45,805 nt of DNA from Azoarcus taiwanensis (lineage in GTDB: Bacteria; Pseudomonadota; Gammaproteobacteria; Burkholderiales; Rhodocyclaceae), in the NCBI RefSeq assembly GCF_012910885.1, contig NZ_WTVM01000015.1, positions 1 through 45,805 of the forward strand, written 5' to 3'. Positions 26,232 through 34,050 of this stretch are shown here, one piece after another (positions within the stretch are counted from its first letter, which is position 1; each line of letters opens with the position of its first letter). The notes under the pieces were generated by a model. That model was not told the origin of the DNA and ran no database searches. It was given only the letters and a program-made list of their open reading frames with translations. Made by a program: the position numbers and the translations under genes.

Positions 26232-28844
26232 ATGTGTCGGGGCGAGACTGTTTTCGAACCGAGCGAGGGACGGGGCTTGCGTGCAAAGCGATTGAACACA
26301 CGGTTGGCATTGATGCCGTGGTTGCTCATGTTGAGCGGGGTTTCCCTCGCCGGCGGATTGGCGCCACTTTCGGTGTCTCCCGACCTGATTCGCAGCCCGG
26401 CCCCCAGATTGGTGCCGCAGACACCTGCAGTCGAACCGTCGGTCGAGCGCGTGGTTGATGTTCCGGTTGAGGTTCGCCCAAGCTCTGTCCTCCCAGCCGT
26501 TGAACCGCGGCAAGGCGCAGCGACTGCTTCACCTGTCGGCGGTGCAACCGTGACGGACACCGCCGGCCAAGTGGCCGCGCCGCGCTCGCAAAGCGCGGAA
26601 GCAGCCGGTGTCGGGGATGACCCCGTAACCATGAGTGAGACGGCGCCTGCCCCCCGATCACCGGTAGCTGCTTCCCCCTTGGAGCGAGGGGCTACCCAGG
26701 TCAGCGCCTTGCGCATCGTCGGTGTGCGAGCAGTGGAGCTGGTCGCCGAGGGTGAAGCCGAACTGGTGCGGGATTCACGGGTGCTGACCGCAGACCGGGT
26801 GATCTACAACGAACTCACCGATGAAGCGACTGCCGACGGTAATGTTCGACTCAGTCAGGAGGATGACTGGCTGATTGGGGATTGGGCCCGCCTCATCGTT
26901 CACGAGTGGGTGGGGGAGCTCGATCGGCCGCGATATGTGTTCTCGCGGCAGTCGCAGGCGCGGCCAGGCGTTGCGCCGCGAACCATCGTCGGCACCGGTG
27001 GTGCGGACGTCGTGTATTTTGAGGGCGAGAACCGGTACCGGATGGTCAACGCCACCTGGACTACCTGCGAGCCGGAGGACCCCGATTGGTTCATCCGCGC
27101 CGCAGATCTTGAGCTCGACTATGATCGCGAGGTCGGGGTCGCCCGTGGTGCCACGCTGGTGTTCAAGGACACTCCCATCCTGTGGTGGCCGCGCATGTCG
27201 TTCCCTCTGGCGGAGCAGCGGCAGTCGGGCTTTTTGGTGCCGACGATCGGGGTGTCGAACAAGACTGGCTTCGACCTCGCGGTGCCCTACTACTGGAACA
27301 TCGCCCCGAACTACGACGCAACCATCACGCCGCGCCTGATGGGGCGGCGCGGGCTGCAACTCGGTGGCGAGTACCGCTATCTGTCGCAGAACTACAGTGG
27401 CGAGATTCGAGGCGAGTGGCTGCCCAAGGATCGGGTGACAGGTGAGTCGCGATCCTTGGGAGCAATTCAGCACGACCACCGCATTACAAGGCGGTTGCGG
27501 GCCAGCCTGGACTACAACTGGGTGTCTGACGATGATTATTTCGAGGATCTCAGTTCAAGAATCGCGGTAGCCTCCCGGGTCAATCTGCTCCGTCAGGGGC
27601 GGATGAGTTATCAGGGGGACTGGTGGTCGGTCCAAGGCCTTCTGGAAGGGTATCAGACCCTCGACGGATTCGGCCCCTATCGCAGGTTGCCCCAATTGTT
27701 GCTGTCAGCCTACAGGGCTGATCTTCCTGCCGGGTTGGCGTTCGGTTTCAGTGGCGAATACGTTGATTTCAAACACAAGGATTCGGCGTTCGCGGAAGGC
27801 CGGCGAACGCATCTACGACCGCAGCTGTCGCTTCCGATCCGAACCGCCGGTTATTTCCTCACACCGCGTGTGAGCCTTAATCACACTCGCTATGATCTCG
27901 GGCGTTCGCTTGTGGGCGGGCGTGACTCGATTACCCGGACAGTTCCAGTATTCTCGATCGACAGCGGCATGTTCTTTGAACGTGACTCCGCCTTTTTGGG
28001 ACAGTCCTATCGCCAGACGCTCGAGCCGAGGCTTTTCTACGTGCGGGTACCTTATCGAGAGCAGCGGGACCTTCCAATATTCGACTCCGGGCGTTTCGAT
28101 TTTGGTTTTGCCCAGCTGTTCTCCGAGAATCGATATGTGGGTGTGGACCGCATCGGTGACGCGAATGAGCTCACCGTGGCGGTAACGACACGCTTCATCG
28201 AGCAGAGTTCAGGTGCTGAGCGCCTGCGCGCGACACTGGCGCAGAAGTATTACTTCGACGAGCAACGCGTCACGTTGAACGAACTTGGCAAACCAGCCGT
28301 CGAGGATGCACGCGTTCGCCGCCGCACCGATGTGCTGGCGGCTGTGAGCGGTCGGGTGACTCAGGCAGTTTCGGTCGACAGCCTGTGGCGCTACGATCCC
28401 TTTGACGGCGAAACCCAGCGTTTCAACTTTGCCTTGCGCTATAACCCGGAGGTCGGGCGGGTGTTGAACGTCGGCTACCGGTACGCAAGAGAGTTGCTTG
28501 ATGGCCGAGAAGGCTTGAAGGACGTGGACTTTTCGGCCCAATGGCCGCTCGGTAACCGCTGGTACGGCGTCGGCCGCATTACCCGTTCAATCAAGGAGAA
28601 CCGGGTAACCGAGGCCGTCGCTGGGGTGGAGTACCTGAGTACCTGTGGTTGCTGGACCTTCCGCACCGCGGCTCACCGTTTCGCCACCAACCCGGACCGC
28701 GTGACCAACGCCTTGTTCTTCCAGCTTGAGCTGACCGGGTTGGGCGGCATCGGACCAAGCCCGGTGAATCTGTTGACACGCAGCGTGCCGGGCTATGGCA
28801 AGATCAACGAACCCATGTCGGACCGCTACTTCGGTACTGACTGA
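26232..28844 (+). CDS. lptD: LPS assembly outer-membrane protein LptD
   Basis: An 870-aa outer-membrane beta-barrel that inserts LPS into the outer leaflet with LptE. After a signal-peptide-like stretch (ALMPWLLMLSGVSLAGG, about residues 26-42) comes a Pro/Val/Ala-rich linker to about 150, the N-terminal OstA-like domain (VELVAEGEAEL, ADRVIYNELTDEATADGNV), then the barrel (DTPILWWPRMSFPL, GFLVPTIG). Cysteines in TTCEPEDPDW and near the C-terminus (STCGCWTF) fit the inter-domain disulfides. The start is uncertain: the ATG at 26232 lacks a ribosome binding site, and the TTG at 26292 or the ATG at 26313 are possible. First gene of lptD-surA-pdxA-rsmA. Confidence 0.95.
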   Translation: MCRGETVFEPSEGRGLRAKRLNTRLALMPWLLMLSGVSLAGGLAPLSVSPDLIRSPAPRLVPQTPAVEPSVERVVDVPVEVRPSSVLPAVEPRQGAATASPVGGATVTDTAGQVAAPRSQSAEAAGVGDDPVTMSETAPAPRSPVAASPLERGATQVSALRIVGVRAVELVAEGEAELVRDSRVLTADRVIYNELTDEATADGNVRLSQEDDWLIGDWARLIVHEWVGELDRPRYVFSRQSQARPGVAPRTIVGTGGADVVYFEGENRYRMVNATWTTCEPEDPDWFIRAADLELDYDREVGVARGATLVFKDTPILWWPRMSFPLAEQRQSGFLVPTIGVSNKTGFDLAVPYYWNIAPNYDATITPRLMGRRGLQLGGEYRYLSQNYSGEIRGEWLPKDRVTGESRSLGAIQHDHRITRRLRASLDYNWVSDDDYFEDLSSRIAVASRVNLLRQGRMSYQGDWWSVQGLLEGYQTLDGFGPYRRLPQLLLSAYRADLPAGLAFGFSGEYVDFKHKDSAFAEGRRTHLRPQLSLPIRTAGYFLTPRVSLNHTRYDLGRSLVGGRDSITRTVPVFSIDSGMFFERDSAFLGQSYRQTLEPRLFYVRVPYREQRDLPIFDSGRFDFGFAQLFSENRYVGVDRIGDANELTVAVTTRFIEQSSGAERLRATLAQKYYFDEQRVTLNELGKPAVEDARVRRRTDVLAAVSGRVTQAVSVDSLWRYDPFDGETQRFNFALRYNPEVGRVLNVGYRYARELLDGREGLKDVDFSAQWPLGNRWYGVGRITRSIKENRVTEAVAGVEYLSTCGCWTFRTAAHRFATNPDRVTNALFFQLELTGLGGIGPSPVNLLTRSVPGYGKINEPMSDRYFGTD

Positions 28845-28877
28845 CCCCGCCCACCGGATATCCAGGCAATTCTAAAC

Positions 28878-30197
28878 ATGCGCATTCTGTCCTACATCAA
28901 GCTCACCGCCGTCCTCGCCGCTGCATGCCTGCTCATCCCCGCTCAGGTAATGGCGCAGCGCGCCGTGCCGGTCGATCGCGTGGTCGCGGTGGTCAACAAC
29001 GAAGTCGTGACTGCGCTGGAATTGCGCGAGCGTGTTCAGGCAGCGATCCGTCAGTTGCAGCAGCGCGGGATCGAAGCGCCGCCGCTCGAGGTACTCGAGG
29101 AACAGGTGCTCGAACGCATGATCATCGAGCGCGCTCAGCTCCAGCTGGCTGCCGAAACCGGTCTGCGGATGGACGAGGCCACCGTCGATCGTGCCATCGC
29201 TTCGATTGCGCGCAACAATAACCTGAGCGAGGAGGAGTTGCGGTCGGTGCTGATCGAGGACGGCATCTCGTGGGAGCGCTTCCGGCAGGAGATTCGTACC
29301 GAGCTGACGATCACCCGGCTGCGAGAGCGCGAGGTTGAAAGCGAGATCGTCGTCACCGAGGCGGAGATCGACAACTTCATCGCGAACAACCCGGACGCTT
29401 TTTCCGGTGAGGAACTGTTCGTCGCTCATGTGCTGATCCGCATGCCCGAGGCGCCGTCGCAGGCTGATCTGGCCCGTTACATGGCGCGGGCGGAGGAGGT
29501 GCTCTCACGTCACGCCGCTGGCGAAGACTTCGCCCAGCTCGCCGCTGCCTATTCCGATGCACCCGATTCCACGCAGGGCGGCGCCCTTGGCTGGCGCAGC
29601 CGCGACAGGTTGCCCGGCTTGTTTGCCGATGCCGTGCGCACATTGCGGCCGGGTGAAGTATCGCCGGTGCTGCGCAGTCCCGCCGGGTTGCATATTGTCA
29701 AGTTCGTCGCGATGCGTGGCGGCGAACTCGCTGGTGGCGTGGACGAAATGGAACAGACCCGGGCGCGTCACATCCTGATTCGTACCACCGAAGTTTTGTC
29801 CGATGCCGAGGCCGAGGCACGGTTGCTCGGCTTGCGCGAGCGCATGGTTCAGGGCAGTGAGCGTTTCGAAGAACTGGCCCGGATTCACTCGGACGACTTG
29901 TCGGCTGCGCGCGGGGGCGATCTCGGCTGGATCTACCCGGGTGATACGGTGCCCGAGTTCGAGCGAGCGATGGATGCGCTTGCGCCCGGCGAGATCTCGC
30001 AGCCCGTGCGCTCGCCCTTCGGTTGGCACCTGATCGAAGTCGTGGAGCGCAGAGTGCAGGATGTGTCGGACGAGCGCATGCGGGCCGCGACTCGTAATGC
30101 GTTGCGCGAGCGCAAGGCGGAAGAGGCCTACGATGCCTGGTTGCGCGAACTACGGGATTCGACCTTTGTGGAATACCGTCTCGAAACGGATTTCTGA
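28878..30197 (+). CDS. surA: Periplasmic chaperone/peptidyl-prolyl isomerase SurA
   Basis: A 439-aa periplasmic chaperone for outer-membrane proteins such as LptD. It has a signal peptide with cleavage after AQVMA (about residue 26), an N-terminal chaperone domain starting VDRVVAVVNNEVVTALEL, and two parvulin domains at about 175-275 (AHVLIRMPEA, GGALGWRSRDRLP) and 287-390 (ARHILIRTTE, GGDLGWIYPGDTVPEFE). It ends directly at the pdxA ATG, consistent with one transcript. Confidence 0.97.
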   Translation: MRILSYIKLTAVLAAACLLIPAQVMAQRAVPVDRVVAVVNNEVVTALELRERVQAAIRQLQQRGIEAPPLEVLEEQVLERMIIERAQLQLAAETGLRMDEATVDRAIASIARNNNLSEEELRSVLIEDGISWERFRQEIRTELTITRLREREVESEIVVTEAEIDNFIANNPDAFSGEELFVAHVLIRMPEAPSQADLARYMARAEEVLSRHAAGEDFAQLAAAYSDAPDSTQGGALGWRSRDRLPGLFADAVRTLRPGEVSPVLRSPAGLHIVKFVAMRGGELAGGVDEMEQTRARHILIRTTEVLSDAEAEARLLGLRERMVQGSERFEELARIHSDDLSAARGGDLGWIYPGDTVPEFERAMDALAPGEISQPVRSPFGWHLIEVVERRVQDVSDERMRAATRNALRERKAEEAYDAWLRELRDSTFVEYRLETDF

Positions 30198-31193
30198 ATG
30201 ACGCATCCTAGCCCGCTGATCGCGATCACCAGCGGGGAGCCCGCGGGTGTCGGGCCTGAACTCTGCGTCCTGCTTGCTCGACGCCGGTGGCCGGTGCGGC
30301 CGATAGTGATCGGCGATCTGGCCTTGATTCGTGAGCGAGCAGGAGCGATCGGTGAGCAGGTGTCGGTAGTCGAGTTCCAGCCGCAGTCGTCGCCCATCGA
30401 GGGCGTGCTCGAAGTTCACCATGTGCCGCTGGCTTCAAGGTCTTATCCTTCCCGGCTCGATGTGACGAACGCGGGCTATGTGCTCGCCACGCTGGACGAA
30501 GCGATTGGCGGTTGTGTTTCGGGCAGGTTCGCGGCGATGGTGACCGCGCCGGTACACAAGGGTGTCATCAACGATGCCGGGATCGTGTTCAGCGGCCATA
30601 CCGAGTATCTTGCCGAACGGACTGCGACCCGGCGCGTGGTGATGATGCTCGTGGGTGGGGGCATGCGGGTCGCGCTCGCAACCACTCACTTGCCGCTGTC
30701 CGCAGTGCCTGCCGCGCTCACAAGCGAACTGCTGCGAGAGACGATCGAGATACTCCACCGGGATCTTGTGCAGCGCTTCGGCATCGCTTCACCGCGTATT
30801 CTCGTCGCCGGTCTCAATCCGCATGCCGGCGAAGGTGGATACATGGGGCGTGAAGAGATCGATGTCATTGTGCCGGTTCTCGAAGCCTTGCGGGCGGAGG
30901 GTCTCGACCTCGTCGGGCCGCTACCTGCCGACACCCTGTTCGTTCCTGACAAACTGGCCGGTGCCGACGCGGTGTTGGCGATGTATCACGATCAGGGGCT
31001 GCCGGTACTCAAACATGCGAGTTTTGGCGGTGGGGTGAACGTGACTCTCGGCCTGCCGATCATCCGCACATCTGTTGATCATGGTACTGCGCTGGACCTG
31101 GCCGGAACGGGTAAGGCAGATCCGGGTAGCCTGCATGCTGCGCTGGAGCTGGCGATCGCCATGGCGGGCAAGGCTCGGGAGATCAGGCGTTGA
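30198..31193 (+). CDS. pdxA: 4-hydroxythreonine-4-phosphate dehydrogenase
   Basis: NAD-dependent enzyme of pyridoxal phosphate synthesis. The 331-aa protein begins with [13 protein letters not shown] and contains [48 protein letters not shown] and [16 protein letters not shown], all typical. No gap to surA; its stop overlaps the rsmA start by one base. Confidence 0.98.
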   Translation: MTHPSPLIAITSGEPAGVGPELCVLLARRRWPVRPIVIGDLALIRERAGAIGEQVSVVEFQPQSSPIEGVLEVHHVPLASRSYPSRLDVTNAGYVLATLDEAIGGCVSGRFAAMVTAPVHKGVINDAGIVFSGHTEYLAERTATRRVVMMLVGGGMRVALATTHLPLSAVPAALTSELLRETIEILHRDLVQRFGIASPRILVAGLNPHAGEGGYMGREEIDVIVPVLEALRAEGLDLVGPLPADTLFVPDKLAGADAVLAMYHDQGLPVLKHASFGGGVNVTLGLPIIRTSVDHGTALDLAGTGKADPGSLHAALELAIAMAGKAREIRR

Positions 31194-31972
31194 TGGAGCA
31201 TCGTGCGCGAAAGCGTTTCGGCCAGAATTTCCTGACCGATCCGAACACCGTTCGCCGCATCGTCGATGCGATTCGCCCGGCGTCGGACGACAACATGGTC
31301 GAGATCGGCCCTGGGCTGGGTGCGATGACCGAACCCCTGCTCGCGCGGCTCGAACACCTGCATGTGGTCGAGATCGACAGGGATCTCATCGCGCGGCTTG
31401 CCATGCGCTTCGGGTCGGAACAGTTGACCATCCACGAGGGCGACGCACTCAAGTTTGATTTCGCCACCTTGGCCGCGCCGCTGCGTGTCGTCGGCAATCT
31501 GCCCTACAACATCTCGACGCCGCTGTTGTTCCACCTGGCCGCATTCGCCGACCGGATCCGCGACATGACCTTCATGTTGCAGAAGGAAGTCGTGATGCGA
31601 ATCGTGGCCGAGCCGGCAACCGCGGACTACGGGCGCTTGTCGGTCATGCTGCAGTACCGTTTCAGGGTCGGCAGGCTGTTCGACGTGTCGCCTGGCGCTT
31701 TCACGCCGGCACCCAAGGTCATGTCGAGCATCGTCCGTTTGGTGCCGCTGCCGCCCGAGGCGCTGAATGCGACCGACGAAGCCCTGCTGGAGCGCGTGGT
31801 TGCCGCAGCTTTCGGACAACGCAGAAAAACCCTGCGGAACACCTTGCGCGAGTTCATGGCCGAGGCCGATTTCCTGGCACTCGGCATCGACTCCGGCTTG
31901 CGCGGCGAGCGACTGACGGTCGGCGATTTCGTACGAATCGCCAACCACGTCAGTGCCCGCGGAGCGCTTTAG
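31193..31972 (+). CDS. rsmA: 16S rRNA dimethyladenosine methyltransferase
   Basis: SAM-dependent dimethylation of two adjacent adenines near the 3' end of 16S rRNA (also called KsgA). The 259-aa protein has RKRFGQNFLTDP, the SAM-binding EIGPGLGAMTEPLL, and the catalytic motif VVGNLPYNISTPLL. The ATG overlaps the pdxA stop (TGATG). It ends four bases from the convergent DUF2892 gene. Confidence 0.98.
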   Translation: MEHRARKRFGQNFLTDPNTVRRIVDAIRPASDDNMVEIGPGLGAMTEPLLARLEHLHVVEIDRDLIARLAMRFGSEQLTIHEGDALKFDFATLAAPLRVVGNLPYNISTPLLFHLAAFADRIRDMTFMLQKEVVMRIVAEPATADYGRLSVMLQYRFRVGRLFDVSPGAFTPAPKVMSSIVRLVPLPPEALNATDEALLERVVAAAFGQRRKTLRNTLREFMAEADFLALGIDSGLRGERLTVGDFVRIANHVSARGAL

Positions 31973-31976
31973 CGCC

Positions 31977-32171
31977 TCAACCCTTCTTGGTCGGGCAGGT
32001 GTTTGCGCCGATCAGCGTGTAGGCCGGGCACCAGCCCATCAGGCCGGTCGCGAGCGGCACGATGCCGATCCAGGTCCACGGCGCGCCGATGCCGAGAATG
32101 GCGAGTGCGATCAGGACGAGGCCTGCGACGATGCGAATGATCTTGTCGATGGAACCGACGTTCTTGGTCAT
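31977..32171 (-). CDS. Small DUF2892 (YgaP-like) membrane protein
   Basis: A 64-aa protein beginning MTKNVGSIDKIIRI, with two hydrophobic segments (about residues 13-30 and 33-48) and a C-terminal WCPAYTLIGANTC containing two cysteines. This is the DUF2892 pattern seen alone or fused to rhodanese domains. AAGGAGA lies just upstream of the ATG at 32171, which rules out the longer frame. The Crp/Fnr regulator gene lies 139 bases upstream in the same direction, so it may control this gene. A link to sulfur or redox stress is only inferred from relatives. Confidence 0.85.
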   Translation of the reverse strand: MTKNVGSIDKIIRIVAGLVLIALAILGIGAPWTWIGIVPLATGLMGWCPAYTLIGANTCPTKKG

Positions 32172-32310
32172 GGTGTTCTCCTTTGCGGAATGGGGCAATC
32201 GTGCGTACACATTCCACCAGACCGGTGTCAGTCAGTCTGTGACCTTGGATACACAGGCGCCATGCCGCGTATCGATTGCAATCCGCGGCCGTGGAAGGAG
32301 ATGGCCGCGT

Positions 32311-32973
32311 TCAGCTTCGGATTGCGCTAGCCAGAGTGCGTAGACCGGCAGGGTCCAGAATATCGATCTGTTCACGGCCCAGCCGCACCAGCCTCTGTTC
32401 CGAGAATCCCTTGAGCAATCGGCTTACGATTTCGCGGCCGCTGCCGAGTTCGTCCGCGAGCTGCTGGTGCGTGACTCGAAGGCAGCTTCCCTTGCCGAGC
32501 AGCACGCCGGCCAGACGCTGGTCCAAACGTTTGAACGCCACCTCGTCGATCAGTTCGATGAGATCCGCAATGCGTTCGGCGAAAAGGTGAAAGACGAAAC
32601 CACGAAAAACAGGTTCTGCCAGCATGGATTCGAACACTGTCGTCGGGAGCAGCAGTATGCGGCAGTCGCTCTCGGCCACCCCGCGTGCATTGTATGGATG
32701 GGCGCCGAGCAGGCATGCGGTCGACAGAATGCAGGTCTCTCCTGAAGCGACGCGGTAGAGCGGCAACTCTCGGCCATTGGGGGCCGGCTTTACGACGCGA
32801 ATGCAGCCTTCGAGCACGAAGGGGAAACCCTTGCACGACTGCAGTTCGTCGAACACCATGTCGCCCTCAGCCAGTCTCACTTCCATGCCGGACAGCTTCA
32901 GTCTGTCCCGTGCGGCCGGTGGCAGATTGTCGAGGCTCGGGTACAGGGTGGTCAGTGTTGGTAGGGCATCCAT
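32311..32973 (-). CDS. Crp/Fnr family transcriptional regulator
   Basis: A 220-aa regulator with an N-terminal cupin-like sensor domain (residues about 15-130) and a C-terminal winged helix (THQQLADELGSGREIVSRLL, about 168-187). The sensor part has cysteines at CKGFPF, LEGCIRV, TCILSTACLLG and DCRILLL, but not the Fnr four-cysteine cluster, and lacks the full cAMP-binding RxS motif of Crp. The signal may be redox or a sulfur species; this is a guess. It is followed by the DUF2892 gene. Confidence 0.9.
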   Translation of the reverse strand: MDALPTLTTLYPSLDNLPPAARDRLKLSGMEVRLAEGDMVFDELQSCKGFPFVLEGCIRVVKPAPNGRELPLYRVASGETCILSTACLLGAHPYNARGVAESDCRILLLPTTVFESMLAEPVFRGFVFHLFAERIADLIELIDEVAFKRLDQRLAGVLLGKGSCLRVTHQQLADELGSGREIVSRLLKGFSEQRLVRLGREQIDILDPAGLRTLASAIRS

Positions 32974-32989
32974 GACAAGCGGGGGTGCT

Positions 32990-33751
32990 CTAGAGATCGA
33001 ATTGGGCTACGACCGGGGCATGATCAGAGGGGCGTTCGAGTCGACGCGGTGCCTTGTCGATGATGCAGGCACTGCAACGTTCGGCCAGGGCCTTAGTGGC
33101 AAGGACGTGATCGATGCGTAGTCCAAAGTTGCGCCTGAACGCGCCCATACGGTAGTCCCACCAGGAATAGCTGGCGTCGTCCTGGTCGAAACGTCGGAAG
33201 ACGTCTTCGAGTCCGAGTTGCTCGAGTGCGCGGAAAGCTTCCCGTTCCGGTTCGGAGACATGAATCTCATCCTTCCAGTCAGGATGGGCGTCACGCGGCT
33301 GCGGCGCGACGTTGAAGTCACCGGTCAGGACGAGGCGCGGGTGGGACTTCATCTCTTCCCTTAGCCAGACTGTCAGCGCTTCAAGCCAGCGCATCTTGTA
33401 GGCGAATTTTTCCGAGCCGACCGCCTGACCATTCGGGAAGTAACCGCACACGATCCGGACGTCACCGATTGTGGCGGCGATGATGCGTCTTTGTACGTCG
33501 TCGAAGCCAGGAATGTCGCGGACGATGTCCGTCATTGCATGCGGGCTCAAGATCGCGACGCCGTTGTAGGTTTTCTGGCCGTTGAAGACCGATCGATAGC
33601 CGACGGCCTCTAGTTCTGCCTCAGGAAATGCCTTGTCCTCCAGCTTCAGTTCCTGCAGACACAGCGCATCCGGACGATTCGTTGCGAGCCACTCTGTGAC
33701 ATGAGGCAGGCGGACCTTCAGGGAATTAACGTTCCAGGTGGCGATTTTCAT
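32990..33751 (-). CDS. xth: Exodeoxyribonuclease III
   Basis: A 253-aa AP endonuclease/3'-exonuclease of base-excision repair. It begins MKIATWNVNSLKVRLPH, has the catalytic LQELKLED, VLTGDFNVAP, RIDHVLAT and SDHAPVVAQ motifs, and is full length. It lies 16 bases upstream of the Crp/Fnr gene in the same direction. xthA-type versus exoA naming cannot be separated here. Confidence 0.95.
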   Translation of the reverse strand: MKIATWNVNSLKVRLPHVTEWLATNRPDALCLQELKLEDKAFPEAELEAVGYRSVFNGQKTYNGVAILSPHAMTDIVRDIPGFDDVQRRIIAATIGDVRIVCGYFPNGQAVGSEKFAYKMRWLEALTVWLREEMKSHPRLVLTGDFNVAPQPRDAHPDWKDEIHVSEPEREAFRALEQLGLEDVFRRFDQDDASYSWWDYRMGAFRRNFGLRIDHVLATKALAERCSACIIDKAPRRLERPSDHAPVVAQFDL

Positions 33752-34050
33752 GATCTGCGAATGCGTTTGATCTCAGGCGCCAGAGTGGCACCGAGTGACG
33801 TGAGTGCGAGTGCTGCGCGTTGTTGGTACTGGACATGATACGAAATTTCGCCGGCACTTTCGCGGAACCGCATTCCCTGTCTCTCGAGCTCGATGTTTCA
33901 CATGGCGGATGGCGAACTGATCTGAATTACTTCAAGCGTGAATTATGTCGCTATGTTATGAGAAAAGCATTGCCTAAACTCCGGAGGGGCGGTTTATGCT
34001 CTCGGGATCAAAGGGTGATGACTCTTGTTGCGGAGCAGGGAGAGGGTGGT

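Noticed and set aside
33820-34050. Upstream extension of the GAF-PAS-GGDEF-EAL protein.
   Set aside because: Lower GC and untypical residues, while a strong AGGGAGAGG site stands directly before the ATG at 34051.
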